A DNA stretch of 64,000 nucleotides from DYFT01 sp041695085. Its GTDB lineage: Bacteria; Bacteroidota; Ignavibacteria; UBA10030. Location: assembly GCA_041695085.1 (NCBI GenBank), contig JBGFRO010000014.1, positions 1 through 64,000 on the forward strand, given 5' to 3'. The position numbers and the translations under genes were made by a program. Each line of letters starts with the position of its first letter. Positions within the stretch are counted from its first letter, which is position 1. Below, piece by piece: positions 26,555-35,322 of this stretch. The notes under the pieces are model-generated. The model had not been told where the DNA came from. It saw nothing but the letters and a program-made list of their open reading frames with translations, and made no database searches.

Positions 26555-28321
26555 CTACTTCTTGCTCGCTGTGCTCCTCACAAAATCTTCCAAACCCAGC
26601 ACAATCTGTTCTGCCATTCTTTTACGGAAGGTATCATCCATCAACTTCATCTCGTCTTCAGGATGGGAGAGAAATGCGGTCTCGACGAGTACATTGGGAA
26701 ACTGCGTCGGTGCATTGAGGGCAAAGTTGAAACTCCCGATCACTCCGAACTGTGCGAGGCCAAGCTCCAGCATACGCACGTACATTGCATCCGCAAGCGG
26801 CTGGAAACCGGCGTAGCGGTAATAGGTGCTCGTCCCTTTCACCGCTTCAGGATCGGTTGCTGATCCGATCGAGTTGCAGTGAATGCTGATCAGCACCTGC
26901 GCGCCCCCTTGCTGAGCGATGTCCCAACGATCCATCATCGCTACGCCGGTTTCATCCGTGCGAGTCATCACCACTCTGGCACCTTTGTTCTGAAGCAACT
27001 CCTGCAGATGGCGCGCTGTCGCCAGCGTGACATCCATTTCACGAACGCCGGTCGCACCAAACGCCCCGTGATTATCACCGCCATGACCCGCATCGACCGC
27101 AACGGTGAGCCCTGAAAGGAGCGAATCGGGATGTACGATGCGGTGCGGCCGTCGAATGCGGACACGTAAGTTATTTCCGTTTTCGTAACTGACATCGAAT
27201 CCCCAGTGCTGACCATACGACAGCGTAACGGTCAGACGATAATGGTTCGTACCGACCTGATCCCAACTCACCGTTCTGACCCCTGCTGCAGAAAGATGAT
27301 GCGTAATCCAGTTGGTGTTGGAGGTGGCTCCAAACACGTCGACGACGATGGCGGTCGGATTCAGCTGGTGATCCGTCACATATGGCAGCCTCTCGTTGAG
27401 CGAAACGGTAACGATATCCTCCTGTGCATTGCCCGTTGCCGAGATGGAGCTGACGAGGGAACGCGGCAGAGGGGTCTCGATCGGAAGCAACGTCGCAAAG
27501 TCGTCCGGCAAATATGCCTGCAGCCCGTCCGAGAGCTGCACGCGATACTGACGTCCGACTTTGCCGGACACTTCTACGCGCACCCCTGCTTGAATGTAAC
27601 CGAGCTTCGCACCTCCCAACCGATCTTGTCCAAGACCCGCGTTAAGAAACGGCTTGCGAGCTTTGACCTCGACGACTCGTGGAAGTTCCAGCGGGAGCAA
27701 CGAGACCTTCCCTTTTGAATAAGCACGTTCACTGGAGAGAAAGCCGGTCTTCAACCGCACGCGAATCGGAACGTCGCGCGTTTCATCCTCGTCTTTGACA
27801 ATGTAGCGGCCAACGTACACACCCTGACCCTGATCGACCGCCGGAATGCCTGATTCGACCCCTTCGATATCAAAGACTGCCTCATAACCCGGGCTTGCTT
27901 TGAAACGGACTTCGAGGATATCCCCCCTTCCAAGCCAGAGATCCTGCGAAGGTTCAATGGAGGCGATATCGATCGTGGCAGGTTCATTGGGGAGAGGTTT
28001 CGGTGGCTCGGGCCGAACAACGACGAACTCGCGCCACAACGAATCGCCGCGCGGGGAGAGGACCGTCATCCGATACAGACTCGTTCCAATTGGCACATTG
28101 AGAAGAGAAACAAAAGCACCGCTCGGATAGACCTTCAGCTCCTTGCCATTGATGAATGCTCTGGCCGTCGGATGAGTGCTCGCAGCGATCCGATAGCGTG
28201 AAGCGAAGGAGCGGACGGTGTCCCGTTCAGGTATCACCACTCGTAGAAAGAGGGAGTCTTGGGGAACTTGGGCAGATAGTGTTGATGCGAAAAGAAGCGT
28301 CAAGACAAGAATTTGTTTCAC
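26555..28321 (-). CDS. N-acetylmuramoyl-L-alanine amidase (AmiC-like, Amidase_3)
   Basis: A 588-residue exported cell-wall hydrolase that cuts the bond between N-acetylmuramic acid and the stem peptide. The signal peptide is KQILVLTLLFASTLSAQ. A beta-rich N-terminal half includes an AMIN-like targeting segment and an SH3-like stretch. The C-terminal catalytic domain has the zinc ligands in VDAGHGGDNHG, VREMDVTL and SIHCNSI, and the catalytic glutamate in VLVETAFLSHPEDE. The start is GTG at 28321 with GGAGACC upstream, since the frame further up codes for no signal peptide. It has no tightly linked neighbour on its strand. Confidence 0.92.
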   Translation of the reverse strand: MKQILVLTLLFASTLSAQVPQDSLFLRVVIPERDTVRSFASRYRIAASTHPTARAFINGKELKVYPSGAFVSLLNVPIGTSLYRMTVLSPRGDSLWREFVVVRPEPPKPLPNEPATIDIASIEPSQDLWLGRGDILEVRFKASPGYEAVFDIEGVESGIPAVDQGQGVYVGRYIVKDEDETRDVPIRVRLKTGFLSSERAYSKGKVSLLPLELPRVVEVKARKPFLNAGLGQDRLGGAKLGYIQAGVRVEVSGKVGRQYRVQLSDGLQAYLPDDFATLLPIETPLPRSLVSSISATGNAQEDIVTVSLNERLPYVTDHQLNPTAIVVDVFGATSNTNWITHHLSAAGVRTVSWDQVGTNHYRLTVTLSYGQHWGFDVSYENGNNLRVRIRRPHRIVHPDSLLSGLTVAVDAGHGGDNHGAFGATGVREMDVTLATARHLQELLQNKGARVVMTRTDETGVAMMDRWDIAQQGGAQVLISIHCNSIGSATDPEAVKGTSTYYRYAGFQPLADAMYVRMLELGLAQFGVIGSFNFALNAPTQFPNVLVETAFLSHPEDEMKLMDDTFRKRMAEQIVLGLEDFVRSTASKK

Positions 28322-28728
28322 GTGGTCTCCAATCTGTTGAAATTTGGCTCGCTCAATGAACCAAGAAATGCCAATAAATTCAAGGAAATGAGGGGGAAGG
28401 AACTGGAGACCGGCAGAGAGGAATTTTGCCTTCAGGAGTAGAGATAACCGTATACTCAACGCTTACTTCGCCATCTAGTACACCTCTCATCGTTTGCGGC
28501 TTGCGGACAGACCTCAAATCCGATTTAGAGAGTCGTTACAACTTAAGTGGAGCAAGCGGGAGGAGGTCGAAATCACGGCCCGCGGGTTGGAAAGCGATGG
28601 CGTGCGTTCAATTCTTGGCGCACTCCCGTGTCACGTTCATCACCTTCTTCCGCAGATGCGCCAAGAATTGTGGGTGATGTGGAGGAAGAGCCATCGCGTG
28701 CCTTTGATTTCGGCACGTTTTCTTTTGT
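28322..28728. other. Non-coding region, left part of a 1-kb gap
   Basis: No convincing gene on either strand. Short open frames here share no recognisable family. It contains a perfect 14-bp inverted repeat (listed separately) and ends at the 120-bp element. Confidence 0.5.
28609..28670. repeat. Perfect 14-bp inverted repeat
   Basis: CAATTCTTGGCGCA (28609-28622) and TGCGCCAAGAATTG (28657-28670) are exact reverse complements separated by 34 bp. There is no T-tract, so this does not look like an ordinary terminator. It may be an end of a decayed mobile element or a structured RNA. Confidence 0.8.
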
Positions 28729-28848
28729 GAGGCTATGCACAATGGAGGGCGAGAAGCCTTCTCGCCCACAGTGGTGTTGCGAAAACTGTCTGAATTCCTC
28801 AAAGCTCGAACTCGCACATCACGTCGATTGAACTTTTTGCATAGCCTC
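28729..28848 (+). repeat. 120-bp dispersed inverted-repeat element, copy B
   Basis: Terminal inverted repeats GAGGCTATGCA (28729-28739) and TGCATAGCCTC (28838-28848) are perfect over 11 bp. An internal perfect palindrome GGGCGAGAA-GCC-TTCTCGCCC lies near the left end. The whole element matches the reverse complement of 784-903 at the same 120-bp length. It is non-coding and has no visible target-site duplication. Confidence 0.82.
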
Positions 28849-29133
28849 GAGAGGATTCTCACGTCGCGGGTTATGACGTTCACCTCTGCGGTGAAAAAGA
28901 GTACGTGCATTTCTAACGGACGTCGGTCTACGAATCCACAGCAGATCACGCTTCTATGTCGGAATTAAGGGACAGACGCGGCTCTTGTGTTCGTCTCTAC
29001 AAGAAAGTATATTGCGTCAAATTCTGGAAGAGGCTACCGGGGGGGTGACTCCTGTCGCCTTTCGTTTTTGAATCATAAACGACAATGACAACCCTCCTGT
29101 TGGCAATCGCCTCTCTCACTTCAACTTGAGTGC

Positions 29134-29166
29134 GGGAATATTCCCGAGAAATGCGGGAATATTCTC
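29134..29166. promoter_or_regulatory. Candidate paired operator, GGGAATATTCCC type
   Basis: A perfect 12-bp palindrome GGGAATATTCCC (29134-29145) is followed by GGGAATATTCTC (29155-29166), one base off. Both are preceded by TGC, and their centres are 21 bp apart, two helical turns. This is a typical arrangement for a cooperatively binding regulator. The next gene starts at 29329. Confidence 0.5.
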
Positions 29167-29250
29167 AATTCCTACATTTGATCGATCAATCCCCATCGTA
29201 GTGCTTTATCTTCATCGCAGACTTTTCGATTTCTTGTCGTCTTTGCAGAG

Positions 29251-29275
29251 TTTGCAAATCCGCTCCGGCGGAGGT
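29251..29275. repeat. REP-like palindromic unit
   Basis: TTTGCAAATCCGCTCCGGCGGAGG contains the near-palindrome TCCGCTCCGGCGGA. Short GC palindromes of this type are common between genes in this phylum; this is a single copy in the window. Confidence 0.35.
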
Positions 29276-29328
29276 CTGGCAGACTACTTGTTTATTAGAT
29301 TCTCTTACTTCTCATCGGAGTACGTATT

Positions 29329-31518
29329 ATGAAAACGCTTGGTACGATCTACCTCGTCGTTACCCTCCTTCCGGCATTGCTCTTCTCCCAATATGCCTCT
29401 CTCAAAGTGCAACATCCTCAACGGTTCACGAGTTACAATGGAACAATTGAGGAGGCAAGGCTTGTCGTGATCCCGAAGGGGGTCTACACACAAAACGACC
29501 TGTATTTGACCTTTTCCGCCCGGGGGGTGAATTTCTCGGCAAAGGATAGCGTCGAGGTAATTCTCGATTTCGAACTTCCCCGCGACTGCGCCGTGAACGA
29601 CCTCTGGCTCTGGATTGACGAGCAGACTATCTCCCACGGACTGATTCTTGATAGATGGACCGCAACGATGATTTACGAAAACATCGTGCGGAGAAGACGA
29701 GACCCGGCGCTTCTCACCAAAAGCAGTAGCAGTTCTCAACTCTCATCTCTGTGGGAACTGTATCAGCTTCGCGTCTACCCGATGCTCGGGAATGGTTCAC
29801 GAAAGGTCAAGATTTCGTATCTCGTTCCTGCACAGTGGACGCATACTGGCGTCAGCTCGTTCATTCCGGCTCAGATTTTCAGAGTCTCGAATTACAAACC
29901 TTCATTCATCACTGTCGATTACAAACAAGAGCTCGGTTGGGGATCTCCGCGTATTGCCGAGAACGTCCTCCTTCAATTTTCTGCGGTTCTTGACACGTCA
30001 TATGGACGGTTGTTGCGGTGCCGGATTTCCTCGGACAATTTCTCTTCCTTCTCCCAGAGGCTGAACCTGTTCGCCGGCTCGCCGATGAAGAACGGAATCT
30101 ATCTTGCCCGCCGGCAGCAGGGAAATGACGGCTTCTATCATCTGGCCGTTCATCCATTGCGAGCATTGGAATTACAAACCTCCAAAAAGGTTGTGTTCCT
30201 TTTCGATTACGACTCTCTCAAAACATCGCTGCAGAAAACGGATATTCTCTACAACATCCGATCACACCTTGAATCGAACTACAGCGCAGCCGATTCATTC
30301 AACCTTATCTTCACCCAGCACCATAATATCCTGAGCGTCGGGAACAAATGGTTCAGTGCCGATCTCTACGGAATTGCTCAGGCCTTTCAGCTTGCAGGTC
30401 CTTCTCCGATCGTGAACAGATCAAATCTTCCGGAGTTGATCAAGGCGGGAATCGACTTTCTCAAACAGAACGACTCGACGGGTGTGCTGTGCCTGGTCGC
30501 ATCATCGGATCGCCTGGGAGATTATCGGACAGCCAATCCGATCATCACCGAGATTCTTCGTTCGTTGCCGGCCGGTGTTCAGATTTCTGTGATCGATTTG
30601 CTAAACCGGAACTTCAACTCTTACTTCTACAACAACAAGTACTATTACGGCAACGATTATTTCTACGAACATCTCACGAAGCTGACTCGGGGATACTGGG
30701 CAGGTCTGCGCGCGTCATCGAACACTCTCCCGACGATGTTAACCAACTTCACACACTTTACCACCGGTGCGGTCGAAGCGTTTGATATCTATCCGAGATT
30801 GGAGAATGGCCTGTGTTATTCGCGCTTCACCTCCGGTGTGGATGCAGCGCAGAGTGTCTCTGCTCAAAAACCGGTGACCCAAGTCGGTAAGTTTAGGGGT
30901 TCAGGATCGTTCATCATCGACGTCGTCGGAATCTACAAAGGGGTGGTCAGAGAACGGCGGATTGTCGTGCCGCAAAGCGACATTGCACAGGTCGATACAT
31001 TCGCATCAAAGGCTTGGACGGGACGTTACATTGCATCCCTGGAGAACACTTCCTCACCGCCAAACAGCATTGTCAGTCAGATCATTGAAGTGAGTCTGAA
31101 GCAACGCGTGCTGTCGCGCTATACGGCATTCCTTGCTCTGGAGCCGAACGACACGATACGAACGTTTGCTCCGCCAAGCGGTGGTCCTGGAGGGCCGACG
31201 AGCGTCGAGGAACAAGCCAACACCGCGTCGGAAGAGCCCCTTCTCCAGGCGTATCCGAATCCGTTCAACGCACAAACAACTATCCGCATACGGCTTCCGC
31301 GAGGAGTCACCAGCGAACAGGTACGCCTGCAAATCTACAATAGTCTGGGACAAGTCGTAAGAACATTCTCGCCGGAGGGACTCAGCGATCGGCAAATAAC
31401 GTCGATCATCTGGAATGGACAGAATAACGAAGGGCGCACGGTAGCTTCCGGTGTATATTTCTTTGTCTTCTCCTCACCGAAGGGAGTCAAATCACTGAAG
31501 CTGATGGTCATCAAATAG
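29329..31518 (+). CDS. VIT-domain protein with type IX secretion sorting domain
   Basis: A 729-residue secreted protein. After the signal peptide (MKTLGTIYLVVTLLPALLFS) comes a VIT domain (about 20-165) with VEVILDFELPRDCAVNDLWL and a YENIVRRRRDPALL stretch, typical of VIT modules of inter-alpha-trypsin inhibitor-like proteins. A von Willebrand A-like region follows (KKVVFLFDYDSL onward), but its MIDAS motif is degenerate. The C terminus is a Por/T9SS domain: LLQAYPNPFNAQT, VRLQIYNSLGQVVRTF, RTVASGVYFFVFS and LKLMVIK. It is probably surface-exposed and adhesive. Paired palindromes lie about 165 bp upstream. It is followed by a strong bidirectional terminator. Confidence 0.87.
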   Translation: MKTLGTIYLVVTLLPALLFSQYASLKVQHPQRFTSYNGTIEEARLVVIPKGVYTQNDLYLTFSARGVNFSAKDSVEVILDFELPRDCAVNDLWLWIDEQTISHGLILDRWTATMIYENIVRRRRDPALLTKSSSSSQLSSLWELYQLRVYPMLGNGSRKVKISYLVPAQWTHTGVSSFIPAQIFRVSNYKPSFITVDYKQELGWGSPRIAENVLLQFSAVLDTSYGRLLRCRISSDNFSSFSQRLNLFAGSPMKNGIYLARRQQGNDGFYHLAVHPLRALELQTSKKVVFLFDYDSLKTSLQKTDILYNIRSHLESNYSAADSFNLIFTQHHNILSVGNKWFSADLYGIAQAFQLAGPSPIVNRSNLPELIKAGIDFLKQNDSTGVLCLVASSDRLGDYRTANPIITEILRSLPAGVQISVIDLLNRNFNSYFYNNKYYYGNDYFYEHLTKLTRGYWAGLRASSNTLPTMLTNFTHFTTGAVEAFDIYPRLENGLCYSRFTSGVDAAQSVSAQKPVTQVGKFRGSGSFIIDVVGIYKGVVRERRIVVPQSDIAQVDTFASKAWTGRYIASLENTSSPPNSIVSQIIEVSLKQRVLSRYTAFLALEPNDTIRTFAPPSGGPGGPTSVEEQANTASEEPLLQAYPNPFNAQTTIRIRLPRGVTSEQVRLQIYNSLGQVVRTFSPEGLSDRQITSIIWNGQNNEGRTVASGVYFFVFSSPKGVKSLKLMVIK

Positions 31519-31590
31519 ATGAGCTCCGGTCTTTTCCTCACTTCCGGTCATACCTGAGGTGTTGCAAAAAAAGATTGTCCTGAAATGATG

Positions 31591-31617
31591 AAAGCCGACA
31601 TGTTGAATGTCGGCTTT
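31591..31617. terminator. Bidirectional rho-independent terminator
   Basis: AAAGCCGACAT and ATGTCGGCTTT form a perfect 11-bp stem with a 5-base loop (GTTGA). T-rich sequence follows on the plus strand and also on the minus strand. It lies between the convergent VIT-domain gene and argG. Confidence 0.85.
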
Positions 31618-31644
31618 CCTTTTCGCGATGACTCTGGAGATGGT

Positions 31645-32901
31645 TTATTTCGAGACCGCTTTTCGGACCCGTTGCCGAATGCCCTTTTTCTTTCGAGCGA
31701 ATCCATTCTTGTTGACTTGATAGAACGTCTTGACCGGCAAGCTGAAAATCTTGATAAACCCTTCGCTCGCTTTGTGGTCGAATGTATCCTCCGATGTGTA
31801 GGTAGCAAGCTGTATGTTGTAGAGCGAGTTGGGCGAGGTCCGGCCAGCTACCTCAACATTTCCTTTATAGAGCTTCAGCCGAACGCTACCATTGACGGTT
31901 TGTTGTGTCACGTCGATGAACGCATCGAGTGCGGAACGCAACGGCGTGAACCAAAGCCCGTTGTAGATCAAGGTCGCGTAGTCATGAGCGATCTTCGCCT
32001 TGTAGTGAGCCACCTCCTTGTCCAACGTCATTCGCTCAAGCTCACGATGGGCCAGATGCAACACAGTTGCTGCCGGTGCTTCATAGATCTCACGTGACTT
32101 GATACCGACCAAGCGGTTCTCGATCAGATCGAGCCGACCGACGGCGTTCGCCCCCGCGAGCTCGTTTAACTCGTCAATCAACGCAACGCCGTTCATCGTT
32201 TTGCCGTTGAGCGATACAGGAACGCCGTGCTTGAATTCAATGGTGACATACGTCGGCTTGTCCGGCGCTTTCTCGGGAGCGACGGTTCTCTGGAATGCAT
32301 CCTCCGGTGGCGGGAGCGTAGGATCCTCCAGAATACCGCATTCAATTGCCGTTCCCCAGATGTTCTCGTCGATGGAGTAAGGACTTGCTTTCGATGCGGC
32401 GACAGGAATGCCGTGCTTCTCAGCGTATTCGATCTCCTCTTCACGCGATTTGAATTCCCACTCCCGTAACGGTGCGAGCACTTTCAACTGTGGAGCGAGC
32501 GCGGCAACGGCCGCCTCGAAGCGCACCTGGTCGTTCCCTTTGCCGGTACAGCCATGAGCGACCGCCGTGCATTTCTCACGTAGGGCAACTTCTACGAGGG
32601 CCTTCGCCAGCAAAGGACGTCCTAGCGACGTTGCCATCGGGTACGTATGCTCATAGAGCGCTCCGGCTTTCAGCGCCCGCCAGATGTATTCCCGCACGAA
32701 CTCTTTGCGCAGATCCTGCACGTAGACTTTCTTTGCGCCTGTTTTGTATGCCTTCTCCGGTACGCCGATGAGCTCCTTCTTTTGGCCCAGATTCCCCGTC
32801 ACAGTGATGATCTCGGCATTGTATTTTTCTTGCAGCCACTTCACAATGACCGACGTGTCAAGACCGCCGGAATATGCTACTGCTATCTTTTCTCGTTTCA
32901 A
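31645..32901 (-). CDS. argG: Argininosuccinate synthase
   Basis: A 418-residue cytoplasmic enzyme that joins citrulline and aspartate using ATP to give argininosuccinate. The N-type ATP pyrophosphatase motif AYSGGLDTSVIVKWL is at the start; the family signatures AHGCTGKGNDQVRFE, ASKASPYSIDENIWG and GRLDLIENRLVGIKSRE follow. The translated frame offers only TTG starts: 32901 (LKREKIAVAYSGG) with GAGGGAAG upstream is preferred, 32934 is an alternative. The gene is last in the arg operon, about 25 bp after argR, and ends before the terminator at 31591-31617. Confidence 0.96.
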   Translation of the reverse strand: MKREKIAVAYSGGLDTSVIVKWLQEKYNAEIITVTGNLGQKKELIGVPEKAYKTGAKKVYVQDLRKEFVREYIWRALKAGALYEHTYPMATSLGRPLLAKALVEVALREKCTAVAHGCTGKGNDQVRFEAAVAALAPQLKVLAPLREWEFKSREEEIEYAEKHGIPVAASKASPYSIDENIWGTAIECGILEDPTLPPPEDAFQRTVAPEKAPDKPTYVTIEFKHGVPVSLNGKTMNGVALIDELNELAGANAVGRLDLIENRLVGIKSREIYEAPAATVLHLAHRELERMTLDKEVAHYKAKIAHDYATLIYNGLWFTPLRSALDAFIDVTQQTVNGSVRLKLYKGNVEVAGRTSPNSLYNIQLATYTSEDTFDHKASEGFIKIFSLPVKTFYQVNKNGFARKKKGIRQRVRKAVSK

Positions 32902-32926
32902 GGTTCTTCCCTCTTTTGATTGGTGT

Positions 32927-33388
32927 TTAAGCAACTTTTTGTTTCGGCTCCATCATCAAGCTGCGAAGAAGTTTCATGACAGTCTCAATTTGATTGACGG
33001 ATGCCGGAGTAATGAAAATGGTGTTGTCCCCTGCGATCGTTCCCAGAATGGATGGATGACGTAGACTATCGATGATCTCCGCTACCCCTTGGGCCCGACC
33101 CGGCAATGTTTTCACAACAATAAGCGACTCGTTCGCGTCGATGCGCTCCACCTCGTAGCCGATAAACGGCTTCAGTCTCCGCTCTTCACTTTCCGTATGC
33201 AACACATAGCGCACCCCCTCGGGCGTATTGACGCGCGCAATACCCAGTTCCTTGAAATCGCGGGAGAGGGTCGCCTGTGTCACGTCAAACCCCGCCTTCT
33301 TCAACGCCTTGCAGAGCTCATCTTGACTGGTAATGACCTGATGCGTAATGATTTCTTTGATCGCGAACTGACGACTCTGCTTGTTCAT
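32927..33388 (-). CDS. argR: Arginine repressor ArgR
   Basis: A 153-residue regulator that binds ARG boxes with arginine as corepressor. The N-terminal winged-helix domain (about 1-75) includes DELCKALKKAGFDVTQATLSRD with the recognition helix. The C-terminal hexamerisation/arginine-binding domain has GTIAGDNTIFIT (GT-AGDD-T type motif with N in place of the second D). The gene sits inside the operon it presumably controls, between argF (12 bp gap) and argG, so control would be autogenous. Two palindromic boxes upstream of argC are the likely binding sites. Confidence 0.95.
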   Translation of the reverse strand: MNKQSRQFAIKEIITHQVITSQDELCKALKKAGFDVTQATLSRDFKELGIARVNTPEGVRYVLHTESEERRLKPFIGYEVERIDANESLIVVKTLPGRAQGVAEIIDSLRHPSILGTIAGDNTIFITPASVNQIETVMKLLRSLMMEPKQKVA

Positions 33389-33400
33389 GTTTCCATCCTT

Positions 33401-34360
33401 TTATTCGTGTTCCATCACTTCAGCGGATTGGCGAGCCCGACGCCCGTCGAGTTCGTCGTACACTTCGATCAACTTCACCATGATTGCCTTCTGCACGTGC
33501 AATCGATTTTCCGCTTGATCGAAGACGATCGACTGCTTTCCGTCGATCACCTCTGAAGTCACCTCCTCTTCCCGATGCGCGGGCAAGCAATGCATAAAGA
33601 CACAGTCCGGCTTTGCGAGCGAGAGGAGTTGCGTATGAACCTGATAGCCGGCAAAATCGCGTTTGCGCTGCTCGGACTCAGCTTCCTGTCCCATGCTTGT
33701 CCACACGTCCGTGTACACAACATCCGCGTCTCTCACCGCTGCAGACGGATCACTGACGATTTCGATGACGCTCACGCCCCGCTTCTTTGCCCGGTTGACT
33801 ATCTCCGGATTCGGTTCGTACCCTTTCGGTGCGGCAAGCACAAAATGAAGCGGTATGAGTTCACACACCTCCAGCCACGAGTTCACAACGTTGTTGCCAT
33901 CACCGACAAAGACAACCTTCGCCCCCGGTTTCAACTTGCCGTGCTGACGCATCGTGTACACATCGGCAACGATCTGGCAAGGATGTGAAAGGTCGGTGAG
34001 CGCGTTGATGACCGGCACCGTGGCATGCCGTGCAAGTTCCAGCAGTACGGCGTGGTCGTAAAGTCGCGCGACGATCATGCTCGTCATGCGCGAGAGCAAC
34101 TCCGCCACGTCGCTCGCCTTCTCCCGAACGCCAATTCCAACCCCATCTTGTGAAAGAACAATCGGATGGCCGCCGAGTCCGACCACTCCCACCTCAAACG
34201 AGACGCGCGTTCGGAGAGAGGGCTTCTGGAAAATCAACGCGACGGACTTTCCCGCCAAGGGACGGATGTGCGGGTTCGTCTTCAGCGTGTCCGTTACTAC
34301 CAAGAGCTCTTCGAACTCCGTCGGCGTGAGATCGACAAGTGAGAGAAAATCTTTTTTCAT
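33401..34360 (-). CDS. argF: Ornithine carbamoyltransferase
   Basis: A 319-residue enzyme converting ornithine and carbamoyl phosphate to citrulline. The carbamoyl-phosphate loop is SLRTR (48-52; the usual form is STRTR), followed by LSHPCQIVADV and the ornithine-binding/catalytic FMHCLPAHREEEV. DVWTSMGQE is also typical of OTCs using free ornithine rather than the acetyl or succinyl forms found in some Bacteroidota, which fits the presence of argJ that releases free ornithine. It overlaps argB by 4 bp and is followed by argR after 12 bp. Confidence 0.94.
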   Translation of the reverse strand: MKKDFLSLVDLTPTEFEELLVVTDTLKTNPHIRPLAGKSVALIFQKPSLRTRVSFEVGVVGLGGHPIVLSQDGVGIGVREKASDVAELLSRMTSMIVARLYDHAVLLELARHATVPVINALTDLSHPCQIVADVYTMRQHGKLKPGAKVVFVGDGNNVVNSWLEVCELIPLHFVLAAPKGYEPNPEIVNRAKKRGVSVIEIVSDPSAAVRDADVVYTDVWTSMGQEAESEQRKRDFAGYQVHTQLLSLAKPDCVFMHCLPAHREEEVTSEVIDGKQSIVFDQAENRLHVQKAIMVKLIEVYDELDGRRARQSAEVMEHE

Positions 34361-35226
34361 CCGTTCCTCCGCCCTTCTCCATGGATCATTTGCGTACCGA
34401 TACCTTCGTCGGTGAAGATCTCGAGCAGGAGAGAATGCTTGATTCTGCCATCGATGATGTGAACTTTGTTGACGCCGGCATCGAGGGTATGAAACGCAGA
34501 GGTGACTTTCGGGATCATTCCTCCAAAGATCGATCCGTCCGCAATCATAGCCTCCCCTTCCTTCTTGGTGAGCGTCGAGACCAGTTTGTTGTTGACGATG
34601 ACCCCTTCGATATCGCTGAGGTACACCAGCTTCTCGGCTTTCAACGCTGCGGCCACCGATCCCGCGGCGAGATCCGCGTTAATATTATAGAGGAGACCGT
34701 TGTCACCCACACCGATCGGGGCGATCACCGGCATCATACCGTTGCCGAGCAAGAGATTGATAAACGGCACGTTGACGGAGGTGATTTCTCCGACCAGGCC
34801 GAGATCGGCTCCGTCAAGGATCTGTTTTCTCGCGCGCAGCAGGAGGTTATCCACTCCGCACAACCCGACGGCGTTCCCTCCATTGGTATTGATCAGGTTC
34901 ACGATGTGCTTGTTGATCTTGCCTGCGAGCGTCATCAACACCACATCGATCATGTTCTCGTCGGTAAAACGTTGACCCTTCACAAACTTCGTTTCGATGT
35001 TGAACACCTTCGCCGCCTCCGTAATCTCCTTCCCTCCTCCATGGATGATGACGATGTTGATGCCGATCTTTCGAAGGATCGTCACATCCTTCGCAAAGGT
35101 TTGTTTGAGTTGATCGTCCGTCATCGCCGCACCGCCGTACTTGATGACGAAGGTCTTGCCTTCGTACGTCTGGATGTACGGAAGGGCTTCGATCAACACT
35201 TCTTCTTTGGTCGCGTAATCAATCAT
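34357..35226 (-). CDS. argB: Acetylglutamate kinase
   Basis: A 289-residue amino-acid-kinase-fold enzyme that phosphorylates N-acetylglutamate, the usual feedback-controlled step. Motifs are KYGGAAM (lysine and glycine loop near residue 29), IHGGGKEITEAA, NINADLAAGSVAAAL and GGMIPKV near the C terminus. A longer N-terminal helix than in the E. coli enzyme suggests the hexameric, arginine-inhibited type. It ends by overlapping argF (4 bp) and begins 96 bp after argJ, the widest gap in the operon. Confidence 0.95.
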   Translation of the reverse strand: MIDYATKEEVLIEALPYIQTYEGKTFVIKYGGAAMTDDQLKQTFAKDVTILRKIGINIVIIHGGGKEITEAAKVFNIETKFVKGQRFTDENMIDVVLMTLAGKINKHIVNLINTNGGNAVGLCGVDNLLLRARKQILDGADLGLVGEITSVNVPFINLLLGNGMMPVIAPIGVGDNGLLYNINADLAAGSVAAALKAEKLVYLSDIEGVIVNNKLVSTLTKKEGEAMIADGSIFGGMIPKVTSAFHTLDAGVNKVHIIDGRIKHSLLLEIFTDEGIGTQMIHGEGRRNG

Positions 35227-35322
35227 GGTTGGTCATCAATTGGATGAGCGGCCGTTCGCCCCCGAGACAGAAGCCACTTCACAACTGCTGCATCTCAGGA
35301 GGTGGATGGAATCCAGAGCCTC

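Larger units (their letters stand above)
28849..29328. other. Non-coding leader region of the VIT-domain gene
   Basis: No gene recognised. It holds a pair of palindromes centred 21 bp apart (29134-29166) and a REP-like palindrome TCCGCTCCGGCGGA at 29259-29272 next to a TTTGCA-rich stretch. The rest shows no feature. Confidence 0.5.

Noticed and set aside
28426..28831. Plus-strand open frames in the 1-kb gap (up to 94 residues)
   Set aside because: They run through inverted repeats and the 120-bp element, and share a C-terminal LELAHHVD only because the element is repeated at 784-903.
34339..35247. 302-residue plus-strand open frame opposite argB
   Set aside because: argB is unambiguous on the minus strand; the opposite frame is histidine- and aspartate-rich antisense translation.
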